32,212 nt of DNA from positions 1 through 32,212 of the forward strand of contig JAITKB010000098.1 of assembly GCA_031278605.1 (NCBI GenBank). Reading direction: 5' to 3'. The notes below the pieces were generated by a model, which did no database searches, was not told where the DNA came from, and saw nothing but the letters and a program-made list of their open reading frames with translations. How positions within the stretch are numbered: position 1 is the first letter of the stretch; each line of letters begins with the position of its first letter. The translations under genes and the position numbers were made by a program. This DNA comes from Tannerellaceae bacterium. Lineage in GTDB: Bacteria; Bacteroidota; Bacteroidia; Bacteroidales; Tannerellaceae. Shown one piece after another: positions 7,220 through 15,606 of this stretch.

Positions 7220-9514
7220 TTAAAACGGATAACCGATAGCCAGATGGTATCCGAGGGAATCCCCGAAACGGGGAAGATTGTAATACCCCTTTTTTCCCGT
7301 ATCATACGGGAGGTGAAGTCCTACGCCCAGATCGAAGCGAACCACCAGGAAATCCAGGTCGTAGCGCAAGCCAAGCCCGGTTCCCAGGGCCAGATCGTTC
7401 CACAAATGCCTTAGGCGGAACTCCCCCCCTTCTCGATTCGGATCTTGGCGAAGGAGCCAAATGCCTCCGCAGTCGAGGAAGCCCGCTCCGTGCAGATCAC
7501 CCACGATACGAAAGCGGTATTCGAGGTTTGCCTCCAGCTTGAGATCCCCTGTTTGGTCGATGTAGGCATATTTATTGTTGCCGGACCTGTCCGGGCGGAA
7601 ACGTCCGGGACCAATCGTGCGTATGGTGAAGGCGCGAAGGCTGTTGGCTCCTCCCGTATAGAACTGTTCGCTGAACGGCGCGATCAGCGTGTTGCCGTAA
7701 CTGAGGATGGCTCCTCCCATTGCGCGTCCTACGAGACGGTTGTTCCGGTCCAGACGATGGTTGTAGCGAAGCTCGGCGGTCAGTTTCACGAACTGCGCAA
7801 AGGGGTTGCCGAACAATTCTTTCCCTTGTTGGCTCCAGGATGCTCCCCCCAGGGCGTAGACAGCCGAAAAGAGGTTGCCGGCTTCGGTCAGGGAGGTCTC
7901 CCACCAGAGGTGATGCGGCGTATCCCTGGAGGAATCATCGTAGGTGTAGGCATACGTCAGCGAGGGGATGAACTGATCGGCAAAGCTGAGGGACAAAGCC
8001 GGGTTGGACCGAATGATCGCCTCGAAGGCGGGGGTGGTCGACAGGAGGCGGTTGTAGGTCAGGCGAAAGGGGGTAAAGGAATGACGGTGTATGGCCACGG
8101 GCTGGAAGTCGTAGGATACGCTTGCGCTGAAGGACAACATGCTGAAAAACCGTGCGCGACGCAGCCTGTCGGCATAGATACGGAAGGTGGTTGCCGAGGG
8201 ATAGGCCAGTCCGCGGTGCGTAAACCCCGGCAGCATCACGCGGGGCAGTGTCAGCGTGGCTCCCGCTCCGGCTTCGTAGCTGTTTAACCCTTGCGCCCCG
8301 CTTCCGGTTTGCCATTCGTAGGATCCGTTCAATTGGATGCGGAGGGTTTCTCCCCCGCGGAAAATATTGCGTCGCGTAAGGCTGAACAAGGCTCCCGGAC
8401 CCCGGAGTTTGTTGCTTTTGTCCGTTATGCGCAGCTCCAACTCCCCGTCTAAGGGGAGGTCGTATGCGGTATGGATGTGCAGATTCAGGCGGTTGTCCCA
8501 TCGGGCGCTGTCACGGGGGATATACTGCATCTCGGCGTAACGAAAAACGGAGAGGTTGGCCAGGGCCGTTTGCGTCTGCTGCTGTCGTTGCTCGGAATAG
8601 AAGTCTCCCGTGGCCTGAAAGAGGCGGTCGTACAGGGCCGAGGGACGCACCCTGAGGCGGTTCTCGTAATGAATCATCAGATCTTTGTAAGACACCGAGT
8701 CCGTGGGCGGTTCGTTGTTGTAACCGTGCAGCCACACGGAGCGTTTGCCGATGCGGTAGGGCCTGAGTGCGTCGGGCGGCGTGCCCGGCTTGCGTGCGAT
8801 GCGCAGCCGTACCTTTCCCGGCGACAGCAGGGTGTCGGCCTGGTAGACAATATACTCCGGACGATGGTAATAAAAGCCGCGTGCCCGAAGGATGGAAGAC
8901 ATGCGCCGGCGTTCGGCCTCCAGGGTCTCTACCTGGAAGGGGTCGCCTTCTTTGAGGAGACGTTCGCTCCGGTGGAGTGCAATCAAGCTGTCGGCATGGG
9001 AGCGGGTGCGCAGGTAGCGGATGCTGTCGTAGGTATAGAGGTTATTCATTTCGATGCGGTAGGCAATGCCTGCCTTGCGGGGATTTTTGGCGTCGGGGAG
9101 GATGCGATAGGAAGTCGTCGCATGAAAGTAACCGTTCTCCCGCAATACGTTTCGGGCAACGGCTACGCGCACGTCCGGGTTCACGGTGGTGAGGAATACG
9201 GGTTTGGAGGCGAATCGGTCGAACATCCATTTCCAGGCTTTGCCTTTTTTGTGCGCCAGGGCATTGTAGAGCCAAAGTCCCACGGGAAACGGCATACGGA
9301 GGGACGAACTCCCAAAGAGCGCCCCGTTGGGCGGATAACCCAGGGCGTCCTCGGCCTCGGTGATGGCCCTGTGTGCTGCGCGGCTTGTGTCGTCCCCGAT
9401 GATTTCCGTTTGCCGTATGCCGGTGTACAGCCTTTCTTCCTGGGGCAAATGCTTCGTGGTGGAGCAGGCGAGCAGAAGATAGGGGATGAGGAGGTAACAG
9501 GCCTTTGGTTTCAT
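7220..9514 (-). CDS. tamA: BamA/TamA family outer-membrane protein (Omp85), TamA-like lipoprotein
   Basis: This 764-residue Omp85-family protein should form the outer-membrane barrel partner of TamB. The N-terminus is a lipoprotein signal with LLLAC (Cys17), a common feature of Bacteroidota TamA-like proteins. POTRA-like regions fill the first half, for example NVLRENGYFHATTSYR and a later ILRARGFYYHRPEY. The C-terminal half is rich in alternating beta strands. GGANSLRAF (about residue 620) corresponds to the (V/L)R(G/A)F loop 6 motif of Omp85 proteins, and the chain ends in Phe as outer-membrane barrels do. The gene follows tamB with a 9-base gap on the same strand, so the two are surely co-expressed. 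The large plus-strand ORFs here are shadows. Confidence 0.85.
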   Translation of the reverse strand: MKPKACYLLIPYLLLACSTTKHLPQEERLYTGIRQTEIIGDDTSRAAHRAITEAEDALGYPPNGALFGSSSLRMPFPVGLWLYNALAHKKGKAWKWMFDRFASKPVFLTTVNPDVRVAVARNVLRENGYFHATTSYRILPDAKNPRKAGIAYRIEMNNLYTYDSIRYLRTRSHADSLIALHRSERLLKEGDPFQVETLEAERRRMSSILRARGFYYHRPEYIVYQADTLLSPGKVRLRIARKPGTPPDALRPYRIGKRSVWLHGYNNEPPTDSVSYKDLMIHYENRLRVRPSALYDRLFQATGDFYSEQRQQQTQTALANLSVFRYAEMQYIPRDSARWDNRLNLHIHTAYDLPLDGELELRITDKSNKLRGPGALFSLTRRNIFRGGETLRIQLNGSYEWQTGSGAQGLNSYEAGAGATLTLPRVMLPGFTHRGLAYPSATTFRIYADRLRRARFFSMLSFSASVSYDFQPVAIHRHSFTPFRLTYNRLLSTTPAFEAIIRSNPALSLSFADQFIPSLTYAYTYDDSSRDTPHHLWWETSLTEAGNLFSAVYALGGASWSQQGKELFGNPFAQFVKLTAELRYNHRLDRNNRLVGRAMGGAILSYGNTLIAPFSEQFYTGGANSLRAFTIRTIGPGRFRPDRSGNNKYAYIDQTGDLKLEANLEYRFRIVGDLHGAGFLDCGGIWLLRQDPNREGGEFRLRHLWNDLALGTGLGLRYDLDFLVVRFDLGVGLHLPYDTGKKGYYNLPRFGDSLGYHLAIGYPF

Positions 9515-9523
9515 CGAATCATC

Positions 9524-12500
9524 TCATTGGAATAACTCATACCAGTGGCGCATACGGCGACGGAAGACAAGGCCAAGCCCTGTTTCGGTCACTTCCCCGT
9601 CGAGGATGCTTTGGTAGTTCTTGTCGTGAAACAGTTTCAGATAGCCTGTGCCCGAGGGGTTGAGCCGCCACTCCAGGGAGGCGTTGTCGATGAACGATTC
9701 CTTTTGCCGGACGTCGCCGGTGGAGACCTTCCCACCGATCACCACACGGATCCGATCCTTGTAGAAACGTTTGGCAAAGCGGAAGGAATAGTCCGTGCGC
9801 TGACCGCTTTCCGTATCGGCATTGTTGTAGGTGTTCATGCCTATGGAGAAATCCACGCTGTTCAGGGCCTCGCCGGTCAGGTTGTTGATTTCATGCTGCA
9901 GAAAGCTGCCCAGGGCATTGCCCATGTCGAGGTTTACCTTTCCGCTGTTCCCACCGGAGAGATACAGCCCCGTGGCCATCATGGCAACGGCCTGGGTGGA
10001 GCGTCCCTCGGCGCCCATGCGGTCCAGATCCTCCTGCACGGACTTATCCTCCGGGGCGGCGATGGTGAACGTCAGGGCCATGTCCTCCAGGCGCCGGCGG
10101 AGGCTGACGCCCACATCGAAGTTGACCATCCGGGGCGTCTCGCCGTCAAGGCTTACCGAGGTACGCATACGTTGCGTGGCGTCCAGGTTCAGCAGCGGAT
10201 TCATCGGATTGCCGTCCCATTGGAGGTAGCTGTTGTTTTTGACGGCAAATTCTTTCAGTGGAATAACCGGCAGGGCGTATTTGAGTCTTCCATCCGAGAG
10301 TGTATAGCGTCCGTTGAGCTGAACATCCCCCCGTTGGTTATATTGAAGCGAGAGATCGCCTCCTCCCTCTATGGAGACGTAGCTCGACCGATCGGGCGTC
10401 AGGTCGGCGCCCAGTTGCACAATGGGGTCGATGCGAAGGCGCATCAGCACATCCATGCCGGTCCGAGGCGCGGGGATAAAGCTCCCTGGCCTTCGCTGGC
10501 GAGGCGGCAGCGTGTCGGCAAAGGAGGTGAAGGTAATGAGGTCCTTGAGACGGTCGCGAACCGTGAGCGGGGATTCCTTCATCACGTAGGTGAGGTTCGT
10601 ACCACCCAGGAGTTGCAGGTCTCCCCGCAGACTCAAGGCCCTGGGATCTCCCTTTACGGTGGCGTCTACATGAAGGAGCAGCTTCCCGTAGACCCAACTT
10701 TCCGGATTCCTTTTCACGTCGAGCGCCTGGAGGTTACGTCCCTTTAATTGCAGATCGGCCACGATGTGTTCCGGATCGGTGAAGTTGACCTCCCCGTGTA
10801 CGACAAGGGGGTTCCTGCCTGCCGGGTAAACCTTGAAACTGTCGAGAAGGAGCCGGTTCGCCCGGATTTCAATCCGCTTACTGTCCATGAAAAAGCGCGA
10901 GGCGGTCGCTTCGGTATACACCGAGGCGGTGTCCATTTGCAGATACCCGTTTACAAGGGGCGCCTTTATGGCGCCGTCCACGGTGACTGTTCCGTGCATA
11001 GCCCCCTGCAATGCAACCGTCTTATCCGGGATCAGGGGCGTTAGCAAACGCAACGGGAGGGTATCCATCCGCAGCGTTCCGCCGATCCGCTCCCGGGTGG
11101 TTTCGTAAACGGCAGTGGCGGAAACCCTCTCCTTTCGGTTGTGGTAAAAGTGCGCATCCACCTGGTGCATTCCCTCCCCTGTGGGAAGGTATACGCCGTT
11201 GAGGAGCAACTCCCCTGCTTCGTTTCCTTCGTATACGAGGTTGTCGATGTGCGCATCCCCCGCCACGAGGAAGGATTCCTCCGAAGGCGCGTAACGAAGG
11301 TTGGCGCTCATCATGCCCCGCATGGCGGGCATATTGGGAAAGCCCTCCGAGACAAGCTGCAGATTGATCCGGTTCAACTCCGCGTGCAGTTCACGAAAGT
11401 CGCCCTCCAGGCTATGGGAATGTAACCGCAGCAGGCTGTTGTTCTCGCCCTGGAGGCGTAGCTCGGCCGCTATGTCGTTCTTGTTGCGAAAGCGGATGTA
11501 ATTATCCGGATTCAACCCAAAGGTATTGAAGGCCACGACGGGATTCTCCGGAAAAAACCCAAGGAGCACGCCCTCCGCCTGCTGATCCACCCGTACGCCC
11601 AGATGAAAGCCGGGTTCCCCCCGGCTGTTTGCATAGAGGAACTCCGCATCGGCATACCGATTCCGCAGCGCGCCGGCGACGCTTGCCGTGAAAGGCTCCT
11701 GTTGCCTGTAACTGTGCTTTACAACCCATAGTTTATAGTTCAAACCCTCCGGATCGGGGCGGATGGAGGCGCCAAGGGTATCTATCCGAAAGGTGTCTAT
11801 GTAAAGCGTATGCAGGGCGGCGTCCAGATGCAGCCCGTTGCGGGGGGAAGACGAAGCGTTCAGATGCAGGGCGTCAAAGTCTATGTCGTACTCCCTTAGC
11901 AGGCTGTATACGGGATTGTCTTTTCCGACGTCCACCCTAAGGGTCATATCCGGAAGCATCCGCCAGAGGGAGTCCATGTTCAGGGAGGATAGTTTCTCGC
12001 TCAGGATTTTAACGTCCGTATTGCCGGTTGCAACGATCCCGAAGTCGCCCACATGCATGGACAGGCGGGTGGTATCCGTATCGGTGCGTGCATGAAGGGT
12101 CAGCATTTTGGGCCTCAGGTAGCGATCGGCGATGTTCAACTCCCAGTTCCCCAGGGTAAGGTCTGCCGTATGGTTGACGCCGAAGTCGGTTTCCGTTTCG
12201 GCAAAGAGCTGGAAGGAGGTTGCAAGGGGCCTATCCATAAGGTGCAGTTGCCGCAGATCGAGGGTGTCGATATTCCCGATCCATACGCCCTGCAGCCGGT
12301 TGTTGCGGAGGCTCCCGTTGAATTGCAGATCCATCTGCGCCGGGGGGTAGGCGCTCCTTAGGTCAAGGCTTGCGTTGTGATCCTTGAGCGAGGCCCGGAT
12401 CACAAGGTCGCGAATCCCGGTGGAGGCGTATTGCAGATCCGAAAGGTGCGCCCTTAAGTTGCCGACGGTGGAATCGGCAAATACATCCGTGCCCTTTCCT

Positions 12501-14038
12501 TCCGCGTGCAGCAGGGCCGAAAGCCGCACAAGGGAATCCCCCGGCAGGAAGCGAACGGGCGACAGGCGATCCAGCTCCAGCCGGGCCTCGTAGCGTTCGG
12601 AAGGACTATCATAGCGTATATTCAGCGTCACGAGGTCGACGCTATCCTCCGACAGCCGTAGATCGGCAAAGATTTCACTCGCATCTAAGCCCGCATCGCC
12701 CGAAAGCCTCAGCCCCCCTGGGATGCGGAACCTCTCCCGCTGTGCATCGGGCAAAAAATTCCGCGCAAAATCCATGTCGTGCATCTGCAGATTGAAATGC
12801 GCCCTGACCGAGCGACGAAGGCTGTCGGAGGGGCGCTGCGCCTGCCCCGTGGCCGAAAGAACAAACCCCTGGGGTAACTCTGCCGTGAGTTGCTTCAGGT
12901 AAAGCGCCGAGGAGCCTCCCTCTGCCCGCAGCGTCAGGAGAAGGGGGATGTCGGGAAAGGCGTTGCCAAGGCCGGGCGCCAAGGCTTTCTCCCAGAGCAT
13001 CAGGTCGTTTTTCCCAAGCGAGGCGTTCAGCGCCAGTCGCATCCCCTCGCCGAAGGTCTCCTTTTCCATGTTCCATGGGATGGTTGCCTCAAGGGATGCA
13101 AAGGACCAGGGGGTTCGAAGGCGCAGTTCATGCGCGGATATTTGCGCACTGTCGCTTCCTATCCATCCCTTAAGGGATAAAACCTCCAGCCCGGAACGCT
13201 CCGTGGCCGTAAGGCTTTCGATGCGCATCGAAAGGCTTTGCCCCCGGTAGCGCACGGAATCCACAAAGGCATGGATTTTACGGAAACGCAGGTGGCTATG
13301 GTCCAAGCCCCCACCGGGGGGACGGTCGTTGACGTCATAGCATAGGTCGGCCTCGGTGATTCGGACCTGTTCCGCCGCATAACGGACCTTGTCGGGATTG
13401 GCGTCGATGGCGCGTACCTCCCCCTCTTCCATGCCGACGGAAAGAAAGAGCGTATCGGAGGGGATGCGCAGGGCAAAACCGATGCGCCGCAGACGGAGGC
13501 GATCGGCCTCAAAGGTCCACCGGAAGGGTTCGGAAAGCGTATCTTTCGGCAGGATGGAATCCAGACGCAGGCTGACGGAGGCGTCCCAGAGGGAGAGCGT
13601 ACGGATGCGAACGTTTTCGTTCACGAGATGGATATTTGCCTGGGCGGACAGGGCGCCGAGGGTTCCTTGCAGGGCGAGGCCTTCGATGAAATCACCGGTG
13701 GAAAGCCGCAGATCGCAAAGCGAAAGGCTGTCAAGGGATAAAATCCCGGAAACGAGGGCGAAGGGATCAAGCTCCGCCCGCAGGTGGCGAAAGGCAAAGA
13801 GGGTATCGTTCTTCCCCCTGGGCTGCGCCTTTAGCTCGTGCAGGGAGAGTTGGAGTGGAAAGGAGAGCCGGGCCTTTTCCATGTCTATGTCCAGGTCCAG
13901 GGTTTGCCCCGTGTGGCGAATAAGCTGCCTTAGGATCCAATCCCCGGAGAGCGGGGTATAAAGGAGGACGGGCATAAGCCCTGCCGCAACCAACGGCAGC
14001 AGGGCTATACAGCTTATGTGCTTTGACCGGAGCTTCAT
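9524..14038 (-). CDS. tamB: TamB-like translocation and assembly module protein
   Basis: This 1504-residue AsmA/TamB-type protein is predicted to span the periplasm from an inner-membrane anchor and to transport lipid or assist outer-membrane protein assembly with TamA. A single N-terminal membrane segment (CIALLPLVAAGLMPVLLY) is followed by a very long beta-rich region. The C-terminal DUF490/TamB domain includes GDVQLNGRYTLSDGRLKY, ISAPEDKS-like strands and a final LGLVFRRRMRHWYELF. Length is normal. The track start is 14077, inside the upstream gene. I chose the ATG at 14038 because GAGGG sits about 8 bases upstream and the preceding gene stops 4 bases before it. It is the middle gene of a DUF6261-like/tamB/tamA unit. 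Confidence 0.9.
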   Translation of the reverse strand: MKLRSKHISCIALLPLVAAGLMPVLLYTPLSGDWILRQLIRHTGQTLDLDIDMEKARLSFPLQLSLHELKAQPRGKNDTLFAFRHLRAELDPFALVSGILSLDSLSLCDLRLSTGDFIEGLALQGTLGALSAQANIHLVNENVRIRTLSLWDASVSLRLDSILPKDTLSEPFRWTFEADRLRLRRIGFALRIPSDTLFLSVGMEEGEVRAIDANPDKVRYAAEQVRITEADLCYDVNDRPPGGGLDHSHLRFRKIHAFVDSVRYRGQSLSMRIESLTATERSGLEVLSLKGWIGSDSAQISAHELRLRTPWSFASLEATIPWNMEKETFGEGMRLALNASLGKNDLMLWEKALAPGLGNAFPDIPLLLTLRAEGGSSALYLKQLTAELPQGFVLSATGQAQRPSDSLRRSVRAHFNLQMHDMDFARNFLPDAQRERFRIPGGLRLSGDAGLDASEIFADLRLSEDSVDLVTLNIRYDSPSERYEARLELDRLSPVRFLPGDSLVRLSALLHAEGKGTDVFADSTVGNLRAHLSDLQYASTGIRDLVIRASLKDHNASLDLRSAYPPAQMDLQFNGSLRNNRLQGVWIGNIDTLDLRQLHLMDRPLATSFQLFAETETDFGVNHTADLTLGNWELNIADRYLRPKMLTLHARTDTDTTRLSMHVGDFGIVATGNTDVKILSEKLSSLNMDSLWRMLPDMTLRVDVGKDNPVYSLLREYDIDFDALHLNASSSPRNGLHLDAALHTLYIDTFRIDTLGASIRPDPEGLNYKLWVVKHSYRQQEPFTASVAGALRNRYADAEFLYANSRGEPGFHLGVRVDQQAEGVLLGFFPENPVVAFNTFGLNPDNYIRFRNKNDIAAELRLQGENNSLLRLHSHSLEGDFRELHAELNRINLQLVSEGFPNMPAMRGMMSANLRYAPSEESFLVAGDAHIDNLVYEGNEAGELLLNGVYLPTGEGMHQVDAHFYHNRKERVSATAVYETTRERIGGTLRMDTLPLRLLTPLIPDKTVALQGAMHGTVTVDGAIKAPLVNGYLQMDTASVYTEATASRFFMDSKRIEIRANRLLLDSFKVYPAGRNPLVVHGEVNFTDPEHIVADLQLKGRNLQALDVKRNPESWVYGKLLLHVDATVKGDPRALSLRGDLQLLGGTNLTYVMKESPLTVRDRLKDLITFTSFADTLPPRQRRPGSFIPAPRTGMDVLMRLRIDPIVQLGADLTPDRSSYVSIEGGGDLSLQYNQRGDVQLNGRYTLSDGRLKYALPVIPLKEFAVKNNSYLQWDGNPMNPLLNLDATQRMRTSVSLDGETPRMVNFDVGVSLRRRLEDMALTFTIAAPEDKSVQEDLDRMGAEGRSTQAVAMMATGLYLSGGNSGKVNLDMGNALGSFLQHEINNLTGEALNSVDFSIGMNTYNNADTESGQRTDYSFRFAKRFYKDRIRVVIGGKVSTGDVRQKESFIDNASLEWRLNPSGTGYLKLFHDKNYQSILDGEVTETGLGLVFRRRMRHWYELFQ

Positions 14039-14042
14039 TTCA

Positions 14043-15203
14043 TCAACCCTCTGCCATGGTTGCTGGACATCCCGCATTGCTTAGGATGGCAATCGGTTCG
14101 CCGTCTTTCAGGATCTCCGCATTGCATTTCCCCAGATCGTTAAAGGGTTTGATGAATCCCTTGTCGTCGGAGCCGGTCCCTGTGAGCAAACCGATCACGC
14201 TGCCGGTGGATGTATGGGTCATAAAGCCGGTTATGGGGAAAGATTCGTGGATGGCGTCTTCGATCCACAGGTGCAGGATTCCGTTCTGTGCAATCGGGTA
14301 CATCTCCTGTGCAAAGAGCGCGGGATTTTCCATCTCTACGGACATTTGTGTGCCGCATCCCGGCAACAGGCTGCTACTGCCGGAGACTTCCTGCTGCTTG
14401 ACGGCGAATACCGGGATCTGCGTGCTGGGAACGTCTGTCTCCGGATGGTTCCCGTTCCCCGGCGTATACTTCGGGTTCCTGCGTGCATAGATTCGTTCGT
14501 ACTGCGCGATGTAGGAGTTCACGAAGCGGATAATATCCTCCAGGGCTTCCCCCAGGGCCGCATCCTTTTCCAGGAGTTCGTTGGATTTATAGAGGGCGTT
14601 GACGGCGTCGGTATATTCACTGAAAGCCTTGTCGACTTTCGGACGTATATAGTTCATATTGCCGAGGCTTTTCTCTTCATTCAAATGCTGGGTGCGTTCG
14701 GTGTATATTACCTTGAATTCGTTGTTTTCATTCTCCAGCTGTGTGATTACCGCTGCGAGTTGCAGGCTGGCGACGGCGCCCGTATACCTTGGCCGGCCGA
14801 AATCCTGAATCATGTTGATGATGAGCGAGGTTTTTTCCGTCAGCGCACTGCGATTGATGTTCTTATAATTCTCTATCACCTCCATCAGGGTAACGGCAGC
14901 GGTCGATTCTCCGGTATCCGTACTGAAGGTCATGAACTTAATCTTTCGTTTGATGGCCATATAGGTGTCGATTCGTTTGCTGTCCGCTTCGTCTATATAC
15001 TTTGTCTCGACCGCTTTCAGGCTTCGCTTATAGATATCGTCTTCTTTTACGTACAGTCCGCGGAAGTTGTTCCATAGCGGAATAAGCGCCGGGATCTTCT
15101 GCTCCTTTTGGTCTACATAGTCGGTGATATTACCGTAGAAATCGAAATGTTCTCCATTGCGGAGTCGTTTTAAAAGTGAAAGAAATTTTTTAATCAGTTT
15201 CAT
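14043..15203 (-). CDS. DUF6261-like protein upstream of tamB
   Basis: This 386-residue protein resembles the Bacteroidota DUF6261 family over about residues 1-235 (start MKLIKKFLSLLKRL, then RNGEHFDFYGNITDYV). It is helical and charged, with no signal peptide. A separate C-terminal part (about 260-386) has a short Pro-rich linker (GNGNHPETDVPSTQIPV) before it and looks like a small beta-rich domain containing GVTGFMTHTSTGS-like strands; I do not recognise it. The track start at 15377 lies in the upstream repeat region. I chose the ATG at 15203 because the promoter-like TACCTTTG at 15264-15257 lies upstream of it. tamB begins 4 bases after its stop. The tight coupling suggests, but does not prove, an envelope-related role. 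Confidence 0.6.
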   Translation of the reverse strand: MKLIKKFLSLLKRLRNGEHFDFYGNITDYVDQKEQKIPALIPLWNNFRGLYVKEDDIYKRSLKAVETKYIDEADSKRIDTYMAIKRKIKFMTFSTDTGESTAAVTLMEVIENYKNINRSALTEKTSLIINMIQDFGRPRYTGAVASLQLAAVITQLENENNEFKVIYTERTQHLNEEKSLGNMNYIRPKVDKAFSEYTDAVNALYKSNELLEKDAALGEALEDIIRFVNSYIAQYERIYARRNPKYTPGNGNHPETDVPSTQIPVFAVKQQEVSGSSSLLPGCGTQMSVEMENPALFAQEMYPIAQNGILHLWIEDAIHESFPITGFMTHTSTGSVIGLLTGTGSDDKGFIKPFNDLGKCNAEILKDGEPIAILSNAGCPATMAEG

Positions 15204-15256
15204 TGCTTTGTTTTTTAAATTTATTCGTAAATTATTCTTATACCACATCACGTCGG

Positions 15257-15264
15257 CAAAGGTA
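15257..15264 (-). promoter_or_regulatory. -7 promoter box of the DUF6261-like/tamB/tamA operon
   Basis: On the minus strand the box reads TACCTTTG (TAnnTTTG). A TGTG at 15290-15287 with a 22-base spacer could be the -33 element. The leader would also contain a small AATTTA-CGAA-TAAATT hairpin (15218-15233). Confidence 0.5.
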
Positions 15265-15319
15265 TGTACTTTTTTTGAATACGCAGCACACAAACCGTAT
15301 TTTTTTTCGCAGAAAATTT

Positions 15320-15571
15320 TCCGTGCGTCACACAACGCCCTCCCGCCGGCTGCGGCAGGCCTTCGTGCGTCGCACAACGACCGTCCGCAGGCCGCGGGAA
15401 ACTTTCGTGCGCGTTACATAGGCCGTGCGCAGGCTGCAGGAAGCTTTTGTGTGCGTTACGAAGCTCGCCCGCCGGATGCGGGAAGCTTTTGTGTGTGTTG
15501 CAGAGTTCGTCCGCGAAGCGCGGGAGGTTTTTGTGTATAATGCGAAGAGGCGCCGCTGTCGGCGGGAAATC
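15320..15571. repeat. six tandem copies of a degenerate 42-bp repeat with internal hairpins
   Basis: The units start at 15320, 15362, 15404, 15446, 15488 and 15530, each exactly 42 bases. Each begins with a form of TTYGTGYGYGTTRC and most end with GGGAARCT. Most units hold a short inverted repeat at the same place, with different but still paired bases: CCGC/GCGG, CCCGC/GCGGG, CCGCG/CGCGG and CGCCG/CGGCG. Unit 3 (15404-15445) has largely lost it. Because 42 is a multiple of three, an open frame runs through all units on both strands (14-residue periods such as SFPHPAGELRNAHK on minus), but neither ORF has a convincing start signal. The array fills the gap between the transporter stop (15607) and the promoter of the tam operon. 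Confidence 0.85.
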
Positions 15572-15606
15572 GCGGCGTCGTCGGTTGAGGTCTCGCGCCA
15601 CGTGAT

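Noticed and set aside
8471-10747. long plus-strand ORFs (8471..9535 and 9545..10747)
   Set aside because: They are antisense to tamA and tamB, which have strong family signatures.
14039-14077. upstream tamB start at 14077
   Set aside because: It would overlap the previous gene by 35 bases and lacks a ribosome-binding site; the ATG at 14038 has GAGGG upstream and precedes the membrane anchor.
15320-15571. CRISPR array
   Set aside because: The 42-bp units are directly adjacent with gradual divergence; there are no identical repeats separated by unique spacers and no cas genes.
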